DNA of 64,000 bases from Aerococcus suis (GCF_900176325.1 NZ_FWXK01000003.1:1-64000), one strand, 5' to 3'. Positions 6,479 to 16,425 are shown, counted from the stretch's first letter. Translations and numbers: made by a program. The notes: generated by a model not told the origin, from the sequence alone.

Positions 6479-7753
6479 ATGGTTCGTTTTATGCATGCTG
6501 CTGATTTACATCTAGATCAAACATTTCATCATATTGCTTCACAAAACGAAGAATTATACAAACAATTAAATCATGCCACTGAAGACAGTTTTGAGCGTTT
6601 AATCGATATTGCAATTAATGAGAAAATCGATTTTCTATTAATTTCGGGAGATATTTTTAATGGAGAACGTGCATCATTACAAGCACAATTTCGCTTTAAT
6701 GAAGGAATGAAACGATTAAGTGATCATGACATCTTAGTATATATGATTTACGGAAATCACGATTATATTAAGGATGCTAAACATCGGTTAGCATTGCCTG
6801 ATAACGTTTATACTTTTGGAGAAGAAGTCGAAACAATTCGTGAAACATTAAAAACAGGGGAAGTTGTTGCAATTAGCGGATTTAGCTATATGTCTCGTTG
6901 GATTGATCATAGTATGGTACCTGAATTTCCACAACGAGACGCTAACGTCGACTTCCATATTGGTTTATATCACGGTGAACAAGCAAAGAATGATTCACAA
7001 AATCGTTATGCGCCCTTTACAATTAGTGAATTGAGAGAAAAAGGTTATGATTATTGGGCTTTAGGTCATATTCATCTAAGACAACAATTGAGCGCTAATC
7101 CTCCAATGCTTTATCCTGGTAATCTTCAAGGAAGTAGTTTTAAAGAGCAAGGGCCTAAAGGAGCTTTATTAGTCTCAATTAAAAAAGGGGAAGCCCCTCA
7201 GTATGAATTTGTTGAAACAAGCGACTGGCAATTTATTTCAACAATTAATCCATTACCTAAGATTACAAGTCTAGAGACTTTACGAGATGCGATTGAACGC
7301 GTTCTTCACGAGCATGTTATGTATGCTAAAAGAGAAGGCGTTAATGTGATTTCACGGTTAATATTTAAATCGAATAATGATCAAGAAACGCTTTATTGGT
7401 GGAATGAATATAGAGATGAATTACGTGAACAGCTAAGATGGAGTTTAAGTAATCAAAATAATAATCGAACAGAGAAAATTTACTTAGCTGACTTAGCAAT
7501 GCAAATTACTAGCGATACGGATTGGTCTCCTTCACGAGCATTTAATGAATCTTTGAAAAAAGCTTATGCTAAATATAGTGAAGATGATCATTTGGATACT
7601 GTACTAGCAGACTTAAATAATAAAGACCAATGGCAAAAATTCTTACGACCTCGAATTGATAATGAAGCGTTTAAACAACGTGTCCTTAGTCGTGTGAGAA
7701 CATTGATTGTGACAGAGCAAGCAAATTATAATCAAGAACAACGGAGAGGGTAA
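6479..7753 (+). CDS. yhaO: YhaO-type metallophosphoesterase (SbcD-like nuclease subunit)
   Basis: 424-aa DNA exonuclease of the Mre11/SbcD calcineurin-like family. The metal-ligand motifs are present: DLHLD (9-13), GDIFN (57-61), GNHD (92-95) and GHIHLR (about 200). The C-terminal half is a capping region. The partner ATPase YhaN begins 3 nt downstream, so the two subunits are probably co-translated. ATG 6479 is preferred: AAGGAG sits 8 nt upstream, while the in-frame ATG 6473 is too close. Bacillus yhaO-yhaN-yhaM have the same neighbours. Confidence 0.88.
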   Translation: MVRFMHAADLHLDQTFHHIASQNEELYKQLNHATEDSFERLIDIAINEKIDFLLISGDIFNGERASLQAQFRFNEGMKRLSDHDILVYMIYGNHDYIKDAKHRLALPDNVYTFGEEVETIRETLKTGEVVAISGFSYMSRWIDHSMVPEFPQRDANVDFHIGLYHGEQAKNDSQNRYAPFTISELREKGYDYWALGHIHLRQQLSANPPMLYPGNLQGSSFKEQGPKGALLVSIKKGEAPQYEFVETSDWQFISTINPLPKITSLETLRDAIERVLHEHVMYAKREGVNVISRLIFKSNNDQETLYWWNEYRDELREQLRWSLSNQNNNRTEKIYLADLAMQITSDTDWSPSRAFNESLKKAYAKYSEDDHLDTVLADLNNKDQWQKFLRPRIDNEAFKQRVLSRVRTLIVTEQANYNQEQRRG

Positions 7754-7756
7754 ATA

Positions 7757-10525
7757 ATGAAAATTACGAAAATTGAAATTTTTGGATATGGTCATTGGAT
7801 TGATAAAACGGTTCATTTGCAACCTCAGTTAAATGTGATTTCAGGACGTAATGGGTCAGGTAAATCGACCTTAATGAGTTTTGTATTAAGTGTTCTTTTT
7901 GGTTTTCCTAATCTACGTCGTAAACATCAAAGAGATTATGACATTAATCCTGAAAATCATTTTGGGGGCCGTTTATATTTAACTGAAACTAAGTATGGCG
8001 ATGTTATGATTGAACGTACCCGCAAAAATGGGAAACAATTATTATATATGAAGCGTGATAATGATAAAGATCGGGTACAAGTCAATGATTTTTCTGATTT
8101 ATTGAACGGCTTATCTAAAGCAGATTATTTAAATTACTTTGGTTTTTCAGAAGCCGACTTAATGGATTTCGTCTGGGAAAGTGAAGAAGACTTTGCGAAA
8201 AGTTTAGTCAGTTTAGGAGTAAGTGGTCGTCAAGTATTAAGCAAAATTACGCCAAACTTACAAAGCGAAGCTGAAAAAATTTATAAACCAAATGGAAAAA
8301 ATCCTGTGTTAAATCAACAACTAGATCGTTTAGCACATAATAATCAACAAATTAACGATGCTAAACAAGATGAAGATCAATATTATGAATATGAACATCA
8401 ACAGGCGGAAGATATTGATGCACTTGATGCATTACGTCATGAACATGAAATGGCTAGTTCTGAAGAAATTCAACTTGAATTAGCTCATGGCCAAGAAAAT
8501 TCTTTAAATGAGTATATTTCTCTAGATCAAGAACTCCAAGGATTTGATTTTGCGGAAAATAATTCTGAAGTGATTCAAAAATGGCGACAAGTTAGTGACC
8601 GCATACAACGTTTAAATGATGAGCGTCAAGAATTACAACCTAAAACAGTCACTAATCAAGTAGATAAACAAAGCCAAGCTAATGAGATGTCACAAGGAAC
8701 CGAAGCGGGTGTTAACTGGATAAGTGCGCATCCAGAAAATCTTGATGTTATGTATGCTCAATCAAAAGCTTATCGTAACCATCTCAATCAAAATGCAGAT
8801 GTCAGTGAAGAATTAGTCAAAAAACGTTATGAAAAAGATCAATTATTGAAACGATTAGGTGCTGACAATGATGAAGAGCTACCAAATGAATTGCCTGATG
8901 ATGAACGTGAAAAATGGCAAAAAGAATATCGAAAAATTCAAAATCGTCAAGCTTTATTGGAAAATGAGTCAGGACCTTACTCAGAAGATAAACAAGCATT
9001 AAATGATTTAAATGATGAAGAGAAACAATTACGTAAGGAATATAATGAACTTCGTGCTTCAGGGGCACCTGGAATGTCATGGGTGGTTTACCTAGGAATT
9101 GTTTTTGGTATTCTAGGTATCATTATTTTAATTGTCGCCTTAGCTGCTAGTGGAAATGGGCTAATCCCCGTTGCCATCGCTGGAATTGCGTTAGGTATTA
9201 TCTTTGCACTAATTGGCATGTCATTGACACAAAAAAATAAAAAAGAGTATCGTAATGATTTAAAAGCTTATGAGTTAGACTTTATCGATATCAAAGACGA
9301 ACGGCAACAATTAGAAAATGCTATCTCAGTGGCTCCACGTCCTGAAAACAATGATGTCGAAGCAGAATATCAAACATTTGAGAAACAATTAGATGAATTA
9401 GCTCAACAATATGGAGCCACAGAATCGATTAATTCTAAAGTATGGTTAGAAGATAATTACGTAACTCAAATTGATCAATTAAATAAAGAAATTAGTCAAA
9501 TGGAATTATTATTAGATAATGATAGTTTCACCGATTCTGCGAAAGATCAGTGGGAAGATTATAAAGCAACCCTTTCAGATAATCATTTATCTGAAGCAGC
9601 TATTTATCATCAATTTGAAAATGATTATTTAGCATGGCGAGAAGCACGTGCTAATAAAACTTACCAAGACTTTGCTGCTCAAGAAAGTAAAGAAAAAATT
9701 GATCGTATTGATGAACAAATTAAACAGTTAGAAGAAAGACAACGACAAATATTGGAAGACTATGATGTGCAAAATGCTGATGAGTTAGAAGCTAAAGCCG
9801 ACAAGCAACAACAAATGTTGGAAAAACAAAAACGTTTTACTATTTTAGCTAATCATTTAGATTTAAGTTTACTATCATATATCGAAGCCGATGAATCTGT
9901 TGATGAGCAATTAATGGAAAAAAGAGATGAAATTAAAGCTCTAAACGAAGAAATTGCCATGCGAACAGATCGTTTATCTCAATCACGTTCTGAAATGAAA
10001 CGATTAGCAAATGCTGGACAACTGGAAGAGTTAAGTGCTCAGGATGAAGCACTCGCATCTGAAGCATTAAATGCAGCCGTCGAATGGGCGGCCAGAAAAG
10101 TAGCTATTCAAGTATTTGAAGAAGCGACTATGGGTGAGACAGGTGATGCTAATAGCTTGGTTATGGGACAAGCCGTTCGTTATATTCACGATTTAACTGA
10201 TGGCCGATTTGATAAATTGCAATACACGGATAGTGGTATGACAATCCATACGAGTGACGATAAATGGTTGCCAGTTGAACAATTATCTCGTGGTGAAAAA
10301 GCGTTAATGTTCATTGCTTTACGTTTTGCCTTCTTGAATGCGCAATTAGGTCAAATTCAATTACCAATTTTTATTGATGAAGCTTTTGCTCACTTAGATG
10401 ATGGTCATTTAGAAAATGTTTATCGTTTTCTAGCTGATCGTGGGGTAGATAATCAAATTATTTTACTAACGACAGATCAACCAAATATGGACGGATTAGC
10501 ACACGTTGCTAAACAAGAAATCTAG
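7757..10525 (+). CDS. yhaN: YhaN, SbcC/Rad50-like ATPase with central membrane hairpin
   Basis: 922-aa SMC-like AAA ATPase paired with YhaO. Walker A GRNGSGKS is at 30-37. Long Glu/Gln/Lys-rich coiled coils flank two adjacent hydrophobic segments (about 438-490), which could tether the complex to the membrane. The ABC signature-like LSRGEKAL starts at 843 and Walker B plus catalytic acid (PIFIDEAFAHLDD) lies at about 870-882. I see no zinc-hook CxxC. That arrangement fits YhaN rather than true SbcC. It sits between yhaO and yhaM, with 12 nt to the latter. Confidence 0.88.
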   Translation: MKITKIEIFGYGHWIDKTVHLQPQLNVISGRNGSGKSTLMSFVLSVLFGFPNLRRKHQRDYDINPENHFGGRLYLTETKYGDVMIERTRKNGKQLLYMKRDNDKDRVQVNDFSDLLNGLSKADYLNYFGFSEADLMDFVWESEEDFAKSLVSLGVSGRQVLSKITPNLQSEAEKIYKPNGKNPVLNQQLDRLAHNNQQINDAKQDEDQYYEYEHQQAEDIDALDALRHEHEMASSEEIQLELAHGQENSLNEYISLDQELQGFDFAENNSEVIQKWRQVSDRIQRLNDERQELQPKTVTNQVDKQSQANEMSQGTEAGVNWISAHPENLDVMYAQSKAYRNHLNQNADVSEELVKKRYEKDQLLKRLGADNDEELPNELPDDEREKWQKEYRKIQNRQALLENESGPYSEDKQALNDLNDEEKQLRKEYNELRASGAPGMSWVVYLGIVFGILGIIILIVALAASGNGLIPVAIAGIALGIIFALIGMSLTQKNKKEYRNDLKAYELDFIDIKDERQQLENAISVAPRPENNDVEAEYQTFEKQLDELAQQYGATESINSKVWLEDNYVTQIDQLNKEISQMELLLDNDSFTDSAKDQWEDYKATLSDNHLSEAAIYHQFENDYLAWREARANKTYQDFAAQESKEKIDRIDEQIKQLEERQRQILEDYDVQNADELEAKADKQQQMLEKQKRFTILANHLDLSLLSYIEADESVDEQLMEKRDEIKALNEEIAMRTDRLSQSRSEMKRLANAGQLEELSAQDEALASEALNAAVEWAARKVAIQVFEEATMGETGDANSLVMGQAVRYIHDLTDGRFDKLQYTDSGMTIHTSDDKWLPVEQLSRGEKALMFIALRFAFLNAQLGQIQLPIFIDEAFAHLDDGHLENVYRFLADRGVDNQIILLTTDQPNMDGLAHVAKQEI

Positions 10526-10537
10526 AGAGGGGTTTAC

Positions 10538-11488
10538 ATGGATTACAATCGTATCTATGATATACCAGAAAACGAACAGTTTGAAACATATGTTTTAATT
10601 AAAGTGGCTGAAAAACGGCAAGATCGTAATGGAAAAATGTTTATCGCCTTTACTTTTGAAGATCGGTCAGGAGATATTTCGGGGATGTACTGGGGAGCTA
10701 CTGAGGAAGATGTTGAACGTTTTCAAAGTGGCTTAGTAGTTCATTTAGCTGGTCGACGGGAGTCATATAATGGGAAACCTCAAGTACGGATTAATCACTT
10801 GCGTTTAGCGACTGATGAAGAACCAAATGATCCTGCGATGTATGTCGATAAAGGACCGATGGATAAACAGGAAATGATTGATGAAATTCATACGTTATTA
10901 GATGAAATTGATAATCCTACCTTGAATCAATTAGTAAGAAAAATATTGAATCAAAGTGCTAAAAAATTTTTTGTTTATCCAGCTGCTAAAAAAAATCATC
11001 ATGCCTTCGTTGGTGGCTTAGGATTCCATACGATTTCAATGCTACGATTAGCTCAAAGTATCGCTAATCAATATCCAATAATTAATAAAAGCTTATTATA
11101 TTCTGGGGTATTGTTACATGACATTGGTAAAACCATTGAATTGTCAGATCCTGTGACAACGGAATATACCTTAAAAGGAAATCTAATTGGACATATTAGT
11201 ATTATTTCTGAATGGATATCAAAAGCAGCAGAAGAATTAGGGATTGATGAAGATGATGAGGATGTTTTATTATTAAAACATATGGTGCTTTCACATCACG
11301 GAAAACAAGAATGGGGAAGTCCAGTAAGACCACATTTGCTTGAGGCAGAAGTGCTACATCATATTGATAATCTCGATGCTTCTATAGAAATGATGCGTGA
11401 AGCCTATAATCGAACAGAACCGGGGCAGTTTACTGAACGAATTTTTGGCTTAGATAATCGTAATTTTTATAAACCAAAAGAAAATTAA
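10538..11488 (+). CDS. yhaM: 3'-5' exoribonuclease YhaM
   Basis: 316-aa enzyme (Bacillus YhaM about 314 aa) with an N-terminal OB-fold nucleic-acid binding domain (about 1-90) and an HD-type metal hydrolase domain. The HD doublet is His194-Asp195 in LLHDIGKTIEL, with upstream HAFVGGLGFHT and downstream LSHHGKQEWGSP supplying further ligands. It degrades RNA, and in vitro DNA, from the 3' end. It is the last gene of yhaO-yhaN-yhaM, with AGAGAGGGG as ribosome site, and ends in a bidirectional terminator. Confidence 0.93.
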   Translation: MDYNRIYDIPENEQFETYVLIKVAEKRQDRNGKMFIAFTFEDRSGDISGMYWGATEEDVERFQSGLVVHLAGRRESYNGKPQVRINHLRLATDEEPNDPAMYVDKGPMDKQEMIDEIHTLLDEIDNPTLNQLVRKILNQSAKKFFVYPAAKKNHHAFVGGLGFHTISMLRLAQSIANQYPIINKSLLYSGVLLHDIGKTIELSDPVTTEYTLKGNLIGHISIISEWISKAAEELGIDEDDEDVLLLKHMVLSHHGKQEWGSPVRPHLLEAEVLHHIDNLDASIEMMREAYNRTEPGQFTERIFGLDNRNFYKPKEN

Positions 11489-11526
11489 AAAAAGACCGAT
11501 GCTTATAAAAAGCATTGGTCTTTTCA
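11486..11526. terminator. Bidirectional terminator between yhaM and prsA
   Basis: Stem GACCGATGCTT/AAGCATTGGTC flanked by A-tract and T-tract, between convergent genes. Confidence 0.9.
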
Positions 11527-11532
11527 TTTAAT

Positions 11533-12519
11533 CTAGTTGTTATCTTGTTCTGAGTTTTCATCAGATTTGTTATTGTTATCTTGTTGATTTGAGTTAATTT
11601 CGCCACCTTTATTTTCACTACCATTTTCGGAAATGAAGTTATTTAAGGCGTCTTTTAGATCATCATCGTTAATTTTGACATTGTATTTATCAATTAATTG
11701 TTTAATGATTTTATTAACGGTTCCTTGATCTTGCATTTTTTCTTGTTGAAGGCTTTCTTTTAGTTGACCTTTTTCGTCATCAAACGAACCTTTATCTTTT
11801 TTTTTCGTTACTTTGATGACATGATAACCATATTTTGTTTTTACAGGTTCTTTAGTATATTCTCCTTCTTTAAGTTTAAAAGCAGCATCTTCAAATTCAG
11901 GAACCATTTGTCCTTTTGAAATTTCGCCAAGAGAGCCACCATTATTAGCTGTGGTATCTTTAGAATTATCTTTGGCTAATTTAGAAAAATCTGCACCATC
12001 GTCCAATTGTTTAATAATATCTTTCGCTTTGTCTTCATCATCTACTAAAATATGTGAAGCTTCAATTGGGGCTTGGTAATCATCATATGCTTTTTTCAGT
12101 TCTTTATCATTAATATCAATATTTTTACTAATGGCTTCGCTCATAAGAGAATAAAGATATAATTGTTTTTCATAAGCTTTTTCAGAGCTGAAACCTGATG
12201 ATGCCAGTACGGTTTGGAATTGATCGTCATCATCATATTGTTCTTTTAATAGTGCAGTTTGTTGGGTGGCTTGATCTTTTAGTTCTTTAATTTTATCGCC
12301 ATCCAATTCTTTTTCGAAAATGTCACTCAGTACCATTTGTTGAATGACTTGTTCTCCAGCTTTATCTTTTAATTCGGCATTAAAGTCTTCTTGTTTAATC
12401 TCGATGCCGTCACCTTTAGCAATCGTAGAAGAATCACCTTTAAACTGGTCACAACCAGCTAACGCGAAGATAGATGCTAACGATAAAGTGGCTAAACTTA
12501 ATTTCTTAGTGAATTGCAT
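11533..12519 (-). CDS. prsA: Foldase PrsA (parvulin lipoprotein)
   Basis: Extracytoplasmic peptidyl-prolyl isomerase of 328 aa that helps secreted proteins fold at the membrane-wall interface. The signal peptide ends in lipobox ALAGC (Cys23). A central parvulin domain (about 150-245) shows EASHILVDDEDKA, NNGGSLGEISKGQMVPEFE and KTKYGYHVIKV. The flanking helical regions form the chaperone part, and the C-terminal tail is Asn/Ser/Glu-rich and low complexity. The ribosome site is AGGAGTG. It is convergent with yhaM and near hit and ecsAB, as in Bacillus. Confidence 0.95.
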   Translation of the reverse strand: MQFTKKLSLATLSLASIFALAGCDQFKGDSSTIAKGDGIEIKQEDFNAELKDKAGEQVIQQMVLSDIFEKELDGDKIKELKDQATQQTALLKEQYDDDDQFQTVLASSGFSSEKAYEKQLYLYSLMSEAISKNIDINDKELKKAYDDYQAPIEASHILVDDEDKAKDIIKQLDDGADFSKLAKDNSKDTTANNGGSLGEISKGQMVPEFEDAAFKLKEGEYTKEPVKTKYGYHVIKVTKKKDKGSFDDEKGQLKESLQQEKMQDQGTVNKIIKQLIDKYNVKINDDDLKDALNNFISENGSENKGGEINSNQQDNNNKSDENSEQDNN

Positions 12520-12557
12520 GTATGTACACTCCTCAATTTCATTTTCATTTAAAATAT

Positions 12558-12586
12558 ATCATAGGCTAAAGATTTCTCACAGGCAA
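12558..12586 (-). promoter_or_regulatory. prsA promoter
   Basis: On the minus strand, TTGCCT, 17 bp, TATGAT, about 40 nt before the prsA start. Confidence 0.6.
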
Positions 12587-12615
12587 CGACAAGGATTATC
12601 GAAGAAAATTCAATG

Positions 12616-12978
12616 TTATGAATTTTTCTTAAATGTTATTTGTGCGGTTGCCACATCATTATTTAATTGGTTAATTTTTTTCTGCATTTCATTGTATTGA
12701 GGAACTGCAGAATTTTTGAAATCTTGAATGGCTTGCCCAATATCATTACGAATAATTTGACTTGAGGATTGTCCTTGTTTGACAAGATCTGAAACAGATG
12801 TTTGTGCTCTAGCAATGCTTCCTTGCATATCGGTTGCTGCATGAGAAACACCATCTGCATAGTTTTTTACTTTTTCACGATTTTCTTTACCGGTATTAGG
12901 GTTATTAAGAAGAGTATATCCTCCAGCAACCACTGCACCTGAAATAAGACCGGTAATAAACTTACTTAAACGTGCCAT
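12616..12978 (-). CDS. YtxH-domain protein (YhaH-like)
   Basis: 120-aa protein with a short N-terminal hydrophobic stretch (ITGLISGAVVAGGYTLL, about 8-24), a Lys/Asn turn, and then a long helical tail that could form a coiled coil. This is the layout of YtxH-domain general-stress proteins, and Bacillus yhaH lies in the same prsA-hit-ecs neighbourhood. The ribosome site is AAAGAGGTG. Its start is only 2 nt from the stop of hit, so the two are probably co-transcribed from the hit promoter. The molecular role is unknown. Confidence 0.75.
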   Translation of the reverse strand: MARLSKFITGLISGAVVAGGYTLLNNPNTGKENREKVKNYADGVSHAATDMQGSIARAQTSVSDLVKQGQSSSQIIRNDIGQAIQDFKNSAVPQYNEMQKKINQLNNDVATAQITFKKNS

Positions 12979-12980
12979 AA

Positions 12981-13415
12981 TTACACCTCTTTAGTATATT
13001 GGCGAATATGATCTGCTAATTCTTGCATGTCATTATCGCTATAATCATCTTCATGCGTTTCCCATTTTAAACCAAAACCATCGTTATCTTTATCGTAACG
13101 AGGAATAAGGTGGAAATGAGAATGGAATACGGATTGATAAGCAGATTCGCCGTTGTTATTTAATATGTTTAACCCTGTCATATCAGGAAATGCTTGTTTT
13201 AAGGCATTAGCTACTTTAGGTAAACGAGATAAAACTTGTCCAGCATATTCAGCGTCATAATCAAAAATATCTTTTATTGGTTCTTTGGGGATTAAAAGAG
13301 TATGTCCTTTAGTGACTTGACTAGTATCTAAAAAAGCCATTACAACATCATCTTCGTAAACAACATTTGTAGGAATTTCACCTTTAGCAATTTTGTAAAA
13401 AATGGTTTCTGACAT
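12981..13415 (-). CDS. hit: HIT family nucleotide hydrolase
   Basis: 144-aa histidine-triad protein that hydrolyses nucleoside phosphoramidates or dinucleotides. The triad HSHFHLIP places the histidines at 98, 100 and 102. The N-terminal FYKIAKGEIPTNVVYEDD and TKGHTLLIPK are typical of Bacillus-type Hit. The frame stays open to 13508, but ATG 13415 behind AGGAG gives the standard family N-terminus. It is first in an operon with the YtxH protein and divergent from ecsA. Confidence 0.93.
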   Translation of the reverse strand: MSETIFYKIAKGEIPTNVVYEDDVVMAFLDTSQVTKGHTLLIPKEPIKDIFDYDAEYAGQVLSRLPKVANALKQAFPDMTGLNILNNNGESAYQSVFHSHFHLIPRYDKDNDGFGLKWETHEDDYSDNDMQELADHIRQYTKEV

Positions 13416-13446
13416 GGTTGTCACTCCTATCTTGTATAATAGTTTT

Positions 13447-13475
13447 ATTTTAACATATTGCTTATGTAGCGACAA
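13447..13475 (-). promoter_or_regulatory. hit promoter
   Basis: Minus strand TTGTCG, 17 bp, TAAAAT, about 35 nt upstream of the hit ATG. Confidence 0.6.
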
Positions 13476-13558
13476 TTTAAGGCATAGTAAAGTTTTATTC
13501 GCTATCAATGTTTTAGTTTGTTAAACTTAATGCATCAATATATAAAAGGATGGCTATC

Positions 13559-14293
13559 ATGATATTAGATGTAAATAATTTAACGGGCGGATATTCTCGA
13601 GAACCCGTGTTGAAGGATTTAAGTTTTCAAATTAACGAAGGAGAGATTGTTGGCTTAATTGGACTTAATGGCGCAGGTAAAAGTACAACCATTAAACATA
13701 TTATTGGGTTATTACAACCAATGTCTGGTAGTATTCACTTAAATGATGTGAGTTTAATTGAAGATAACCAAACCTATCGGCAATCTTTTTCTTATTTACC
13801 GGAATTACCCGTTTTATATGAAGAATTAACATTAAGAGAACACTTGGAGTTAACTGCCTTATCTTATGGATTAGATAAGGAGACGGCTATTAGACGAATA
13901 CAACCATTACTTGAACAATTTCGTTTATGGGAACGTTTAGACTGGTTACCTATTCATTTTTCCAAAGGGATGAAACAAAAGGTGATGATTGTTTGCGCGT
14001 TTTTAGTGGATACATCGCTATATATTGTCGATGAACCTTTTCTTGGCTTAGACCCACTCGCTACTAATGACTTTATTCATTTGTTAGAAGAACGTAAACA
14101 AGAAGGATCAGCCATTTTAATGTCAACGCATGAATTGCAACGGGCAGAACAATATTGTGATCGGTATTTATTTTTACAATCAGGTCGGTTAATTGCTCAA
14201 GGATCACTAAGTGAGTTACAAACACACTTTGGTTTACCTCAAGCATCGTTAGAAGAAATATATCTAACGCTAGCTAAGGAGTCTTTACAATGA
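13559..14293 (+). CDS. ecsA: ABC transporter ATP-binding protein EcsA
   Basis: 244-aa ATPase with Walker A GLNGAGKS (35-42), an ABC signature in the variant form FSKGMKQKV, Walker B LYIVDEPFLGLD and a downstream H-loop STHEL. In Bacillus the EcsAB transporter affects secretion, competence and intramembrane proteolysis by RasP. ATG 13559 is chosen because AAAAGGA lies 8 nt before it; ATG 13550 overlaps the ribosome site. The stop overlaps the start of ecsB by 4 nt (ATGA). Confidence 0.9.
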   Translation: MILDVNNLTGGYSREPVLKDLSFQINEGEIVGLIGLNGAGKSTTIKHIIGLLQPMSGSIHLNDVSLIEDNQTYRQSFSYLPELPVLYEELTLREHLELTALSYGLDKETAIRRIQPLLEQFRLWERLDWLPIHFSKGMKQKVMIVCAFLVDTSLYIVDEPFLGLDPLATNDFIHLLEERKQEGSAILMSTHELQRAEQYCDRYLFLQSGRLIAQGSLSELQTHFGLPQASLEEIYLTLAKESLQ

Positions 14294-15501
14294 AAATTAC
14301 GTCTTTCTATCATAAACGACGTCAAAAACAACAGGCTCAGTTTTTGAAGTATAGTCGTTATATTTTTAATGATCATTTAGTATTAGCGTTGTTCTTCTTA
14401 TTAGGAGCTCTAGCTTTTCAATATCAAGCATGGCTGAAAAATTTACATGGTCCACAATGGATAGCAGAAAGTATTGTCACGCTGGCTATCTTATTATTTA
14501 TCTATTTACCTAAACCAAAAACGTTCATTCGTGAAGCGGACACCGTTTTTATGTTGCCAATGGAAAAACAATTTTCAGATTGGTTTAGACAGTCGTATTG
14601 GCTATCACTTATTTTTCCAACACTCCTTGGTATCTTAGGAATGGGAATTATTTATCCATATTATTATACGATATATCAATTATCTATTAGTGGATTATTA
14701 CTCACTAGCTTTAGTGTTTGGATACTAATGGCAGTTAATTTATTATTGACGTATGATGGCTATCATTTTCAATACTCACGGATGCGGGTATTAAAAATAG
14801 GTCTCTATGGTATGGCTTTACTTCTAATTAATGGGTTTACTGTGGTTAGTCCTATTGTTAAATTAAGCATTAGTATTATTTATGGTCTTATTGCTATAGG
14901 AATTATTCATTCCCCATTTAGCAATAAAAAAACGATTTGGGCTTGGAATCAAATGGTAAGTGATGAAGTGAATCGACAACAAGCTAATGACAAATTATTA
15001 TCTTTATTTGTTGATGTTAAAACGCTAACGCCTAAGATTAAACGACGGAAGTATACCGATATATTTATTCAATCTTTTTTAGATACCACCCCTTATCGCT
15101 ATCTTTTACAACGTAGTTTTTGGCGGGGGCCAGAATATGTTGTCATTTGGTTTAGATTATTGTTATTAAATCTATTGCTTATCTGGGTATTACCTAACAA
15201 TCTTCTTTCGTTAATCATTGTAGGAATTGTTAGCTATTTTAGCCATTTTCAAATTTTACCTTTGTTTGAACAGGGAACAAAACATCCTTTATTACAAACG
15301 GCACCCATTCACTCTCAACAGATGGTATCTGAGTTTATGACTTTTTTAATCGTTCCCTTTGTTACTCAAGGGATTCTCTTAGTTATTTTTAGTGGGTTTG
15401 TCTTATCGTGGGCATTTGCAGTCAAATTAGGGATTATTCAAATCATTGTTTATTTCATTTTGTATACGGTATTAAAAAAACGTCAACATAAAAAACATTG
15501 A
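14290..15501 (+). CDS. ecsB: ABC transporter permease EcsB
   Basis: 403-aa integral membrane protein with several hydrophobic segments (for example about 33-50, 60-75, 97-120 and 126-150, then clusters near 175-205, 275-310 and 350-395). A basic N-terminus (YHKRRQKQQ) precedes the first segment. It overlaps ecsA by 4 nt, so the two are translationally coupled. Assignment rests on position, length and the EcsA partner. No ecsC is present. Confidence 0.85.
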   Translation: MKITSFYHKRRQKQQAQFLKYSRYIFNDHLVLALFFLLGALAFQYQAWLKNLHGPQWIAESIVTLAILLFIYLPKPKTFIREADTVFMLPMEKQFSDWFRQSYWLSLIFPTLLGILGMGIIYPYYYTIYQLSISGLLLTSFSVWILMAVNLLLTYDGYHFQYSRMRVLKIGLYGMALLLINGFTVVSPIVKLSISIIYGLIAIGIIHSPFSNKKTIWAWNQMVSDEVNRQQANDKLLSLFVDVKTLTPKIKRRKYTDIFIQSFLDTTPYRYLLQRSFWRGPEYVVIWFRLLLLNLLLIWVLPNNLLSLIIVGIVSYFSHFQILPLFEQGTKHPLLQTAPIHSQQMVSEFMTFLIVPFVTQGILLVIFSGFVLSWAFAVKLGIIQIIVYFILYTVLKKRQHKKH

Positions 15502-15510
15502 TGATTTGAA

Positions 15511-15539
15511 TTGACTATTTACATGTTTGCTAATACAAT
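15511..15539 (+). promoter_or_regulatory. Promoter of the YtmP-like gene
   Basis: TTGACT, 17 bp, TACAAT, a near-consensus sigma-A promoter 45 nt upstream of the start codon. Confidence 0.75.
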
Positions 15540-15583
15540 ATAAAATGCTCTTTTTATTTTCAGAAACATGGGAGGTGTGAGTT

Positions 15584-16375
15584 TTGGACTATCAATTAGA
15601 TCCAAATTGGACATTAGAACCAATTGGTGGAGATACTGGTGAAGCTTTTTTAGCAAGTAATAGTAATGAACGAGTGTTTATGAAACGCAACTCTTCGCCT
15701 TTTTTAGCAGTATTATCAATGGAAGGCATTGCACCACGATTGATTTGGACAAAACGCACAAGTAATGGAGATATTTTGACTGCCCAAGAATGGCTCCCTT
15801 GTCAAGTGTTATCTGATAATGAAATGCGAGATAACCAAGTGATTAATTTGCTACATGAATATCATCATTCAGAGTACTTAAATAATATGTTGATGAAAAT
15901 CGGTGGTGTTATTTATAATCCGATTGATTTTGTTCATGACTTTGATCGAGACTTGCACCCCCATTTAAAGGAACATTCATTCTTATCAGAAGTTAAGCAT
16001 TATTTAGAAGAAACCATTATTTATATTGAACAAGCACCAAAAACCGTTTGTCATGGTGATTTGAATCGACGTAATTTTTTAATTTCTGATCAGAATAGGC
16101 TTTATTTAGTTGACTGGGAAATGGTTAAAATCGCTGACCCAATGTCAGATATTGCTCAAATTCTTGTTCAATATGTTCCAATGGAGAGTTGGGGAGAATG
16201 GTTAGAGCGTTACGGTATTGAATTAAATGCCAGCCATTATTGCCGCTTGGAATGGTACAGTTTAATGAGTTTGTTAACTTTAATCAAAAAAGATTTTAAA
16301 GAAGAACGATTTGTTGCTGTTAATGAAAAAATTCTGTTATTAAAACATATTTTTAAAAATCGGTATTATCAGTAA
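15584..16375 (+). CDS. Aminoglycoside/choline kinase-fold phosphotransferase (YtmP-like)
   Basis: 263-aa small-molecule kinase of the APH/choline-kinase fold. It has the catalytic loop VCHGDLNRRNF (His-Gly-Asp...Asn) and the metal-binding LVDWEMV. The substrate is unknown; relatives act on choline, thiamine or sugars, and the neighbour trmB matches Bacillus ytmP-trmB. The start is TTG, 6 nt behind GGAGGTG, in frame with the conserved N-terminus; no better ATG exists. A terminator-like hairpin lies between it and trmB. Confidence 0.82.
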   Translation: MDYQLDPNWTLEPIGGDTGEAFLASNSNERVFMKRNSSPFLAVLSMEGIAPRLIWTKRTSNGDILTAQEWLPCQVLSDNEMRDNQVINLLHEYHHSEYLNNMLMKIGGVIYNPIDFVHDFDRDLHPHLKEHSFLSEVKHYLEETIIYIEQAPKTVCHGDLNRRNFLISDQNRLYLVDWEMVKIADPMSDIAQILVQYVPMESWGEWLERYGIELNASHYCRLEWYSLMSLLTLIKKDFKEERFVAVNEKILLLKHIFKNRYYQ

Positions 16376-16383
16376 AAAAAATG

Positions 16384-16413
16384 GGATTAGGATGCGATAC
16401 CTAATCCTTTTTT
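16384..16413 (+). terminator. Hairpin terminator/attenuator between YtmP-like gene and trmB
   Basis: GGATTAGG/CCTAATCC stem with an 8-nt loop and six T residues, immediately before the trmB ribosome site. No separate trmB promoter is obvious, so trmB may depend on readthrough. Confidence 0.8.
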
Positions 16414-16425
16414 AGGAGGAAAATT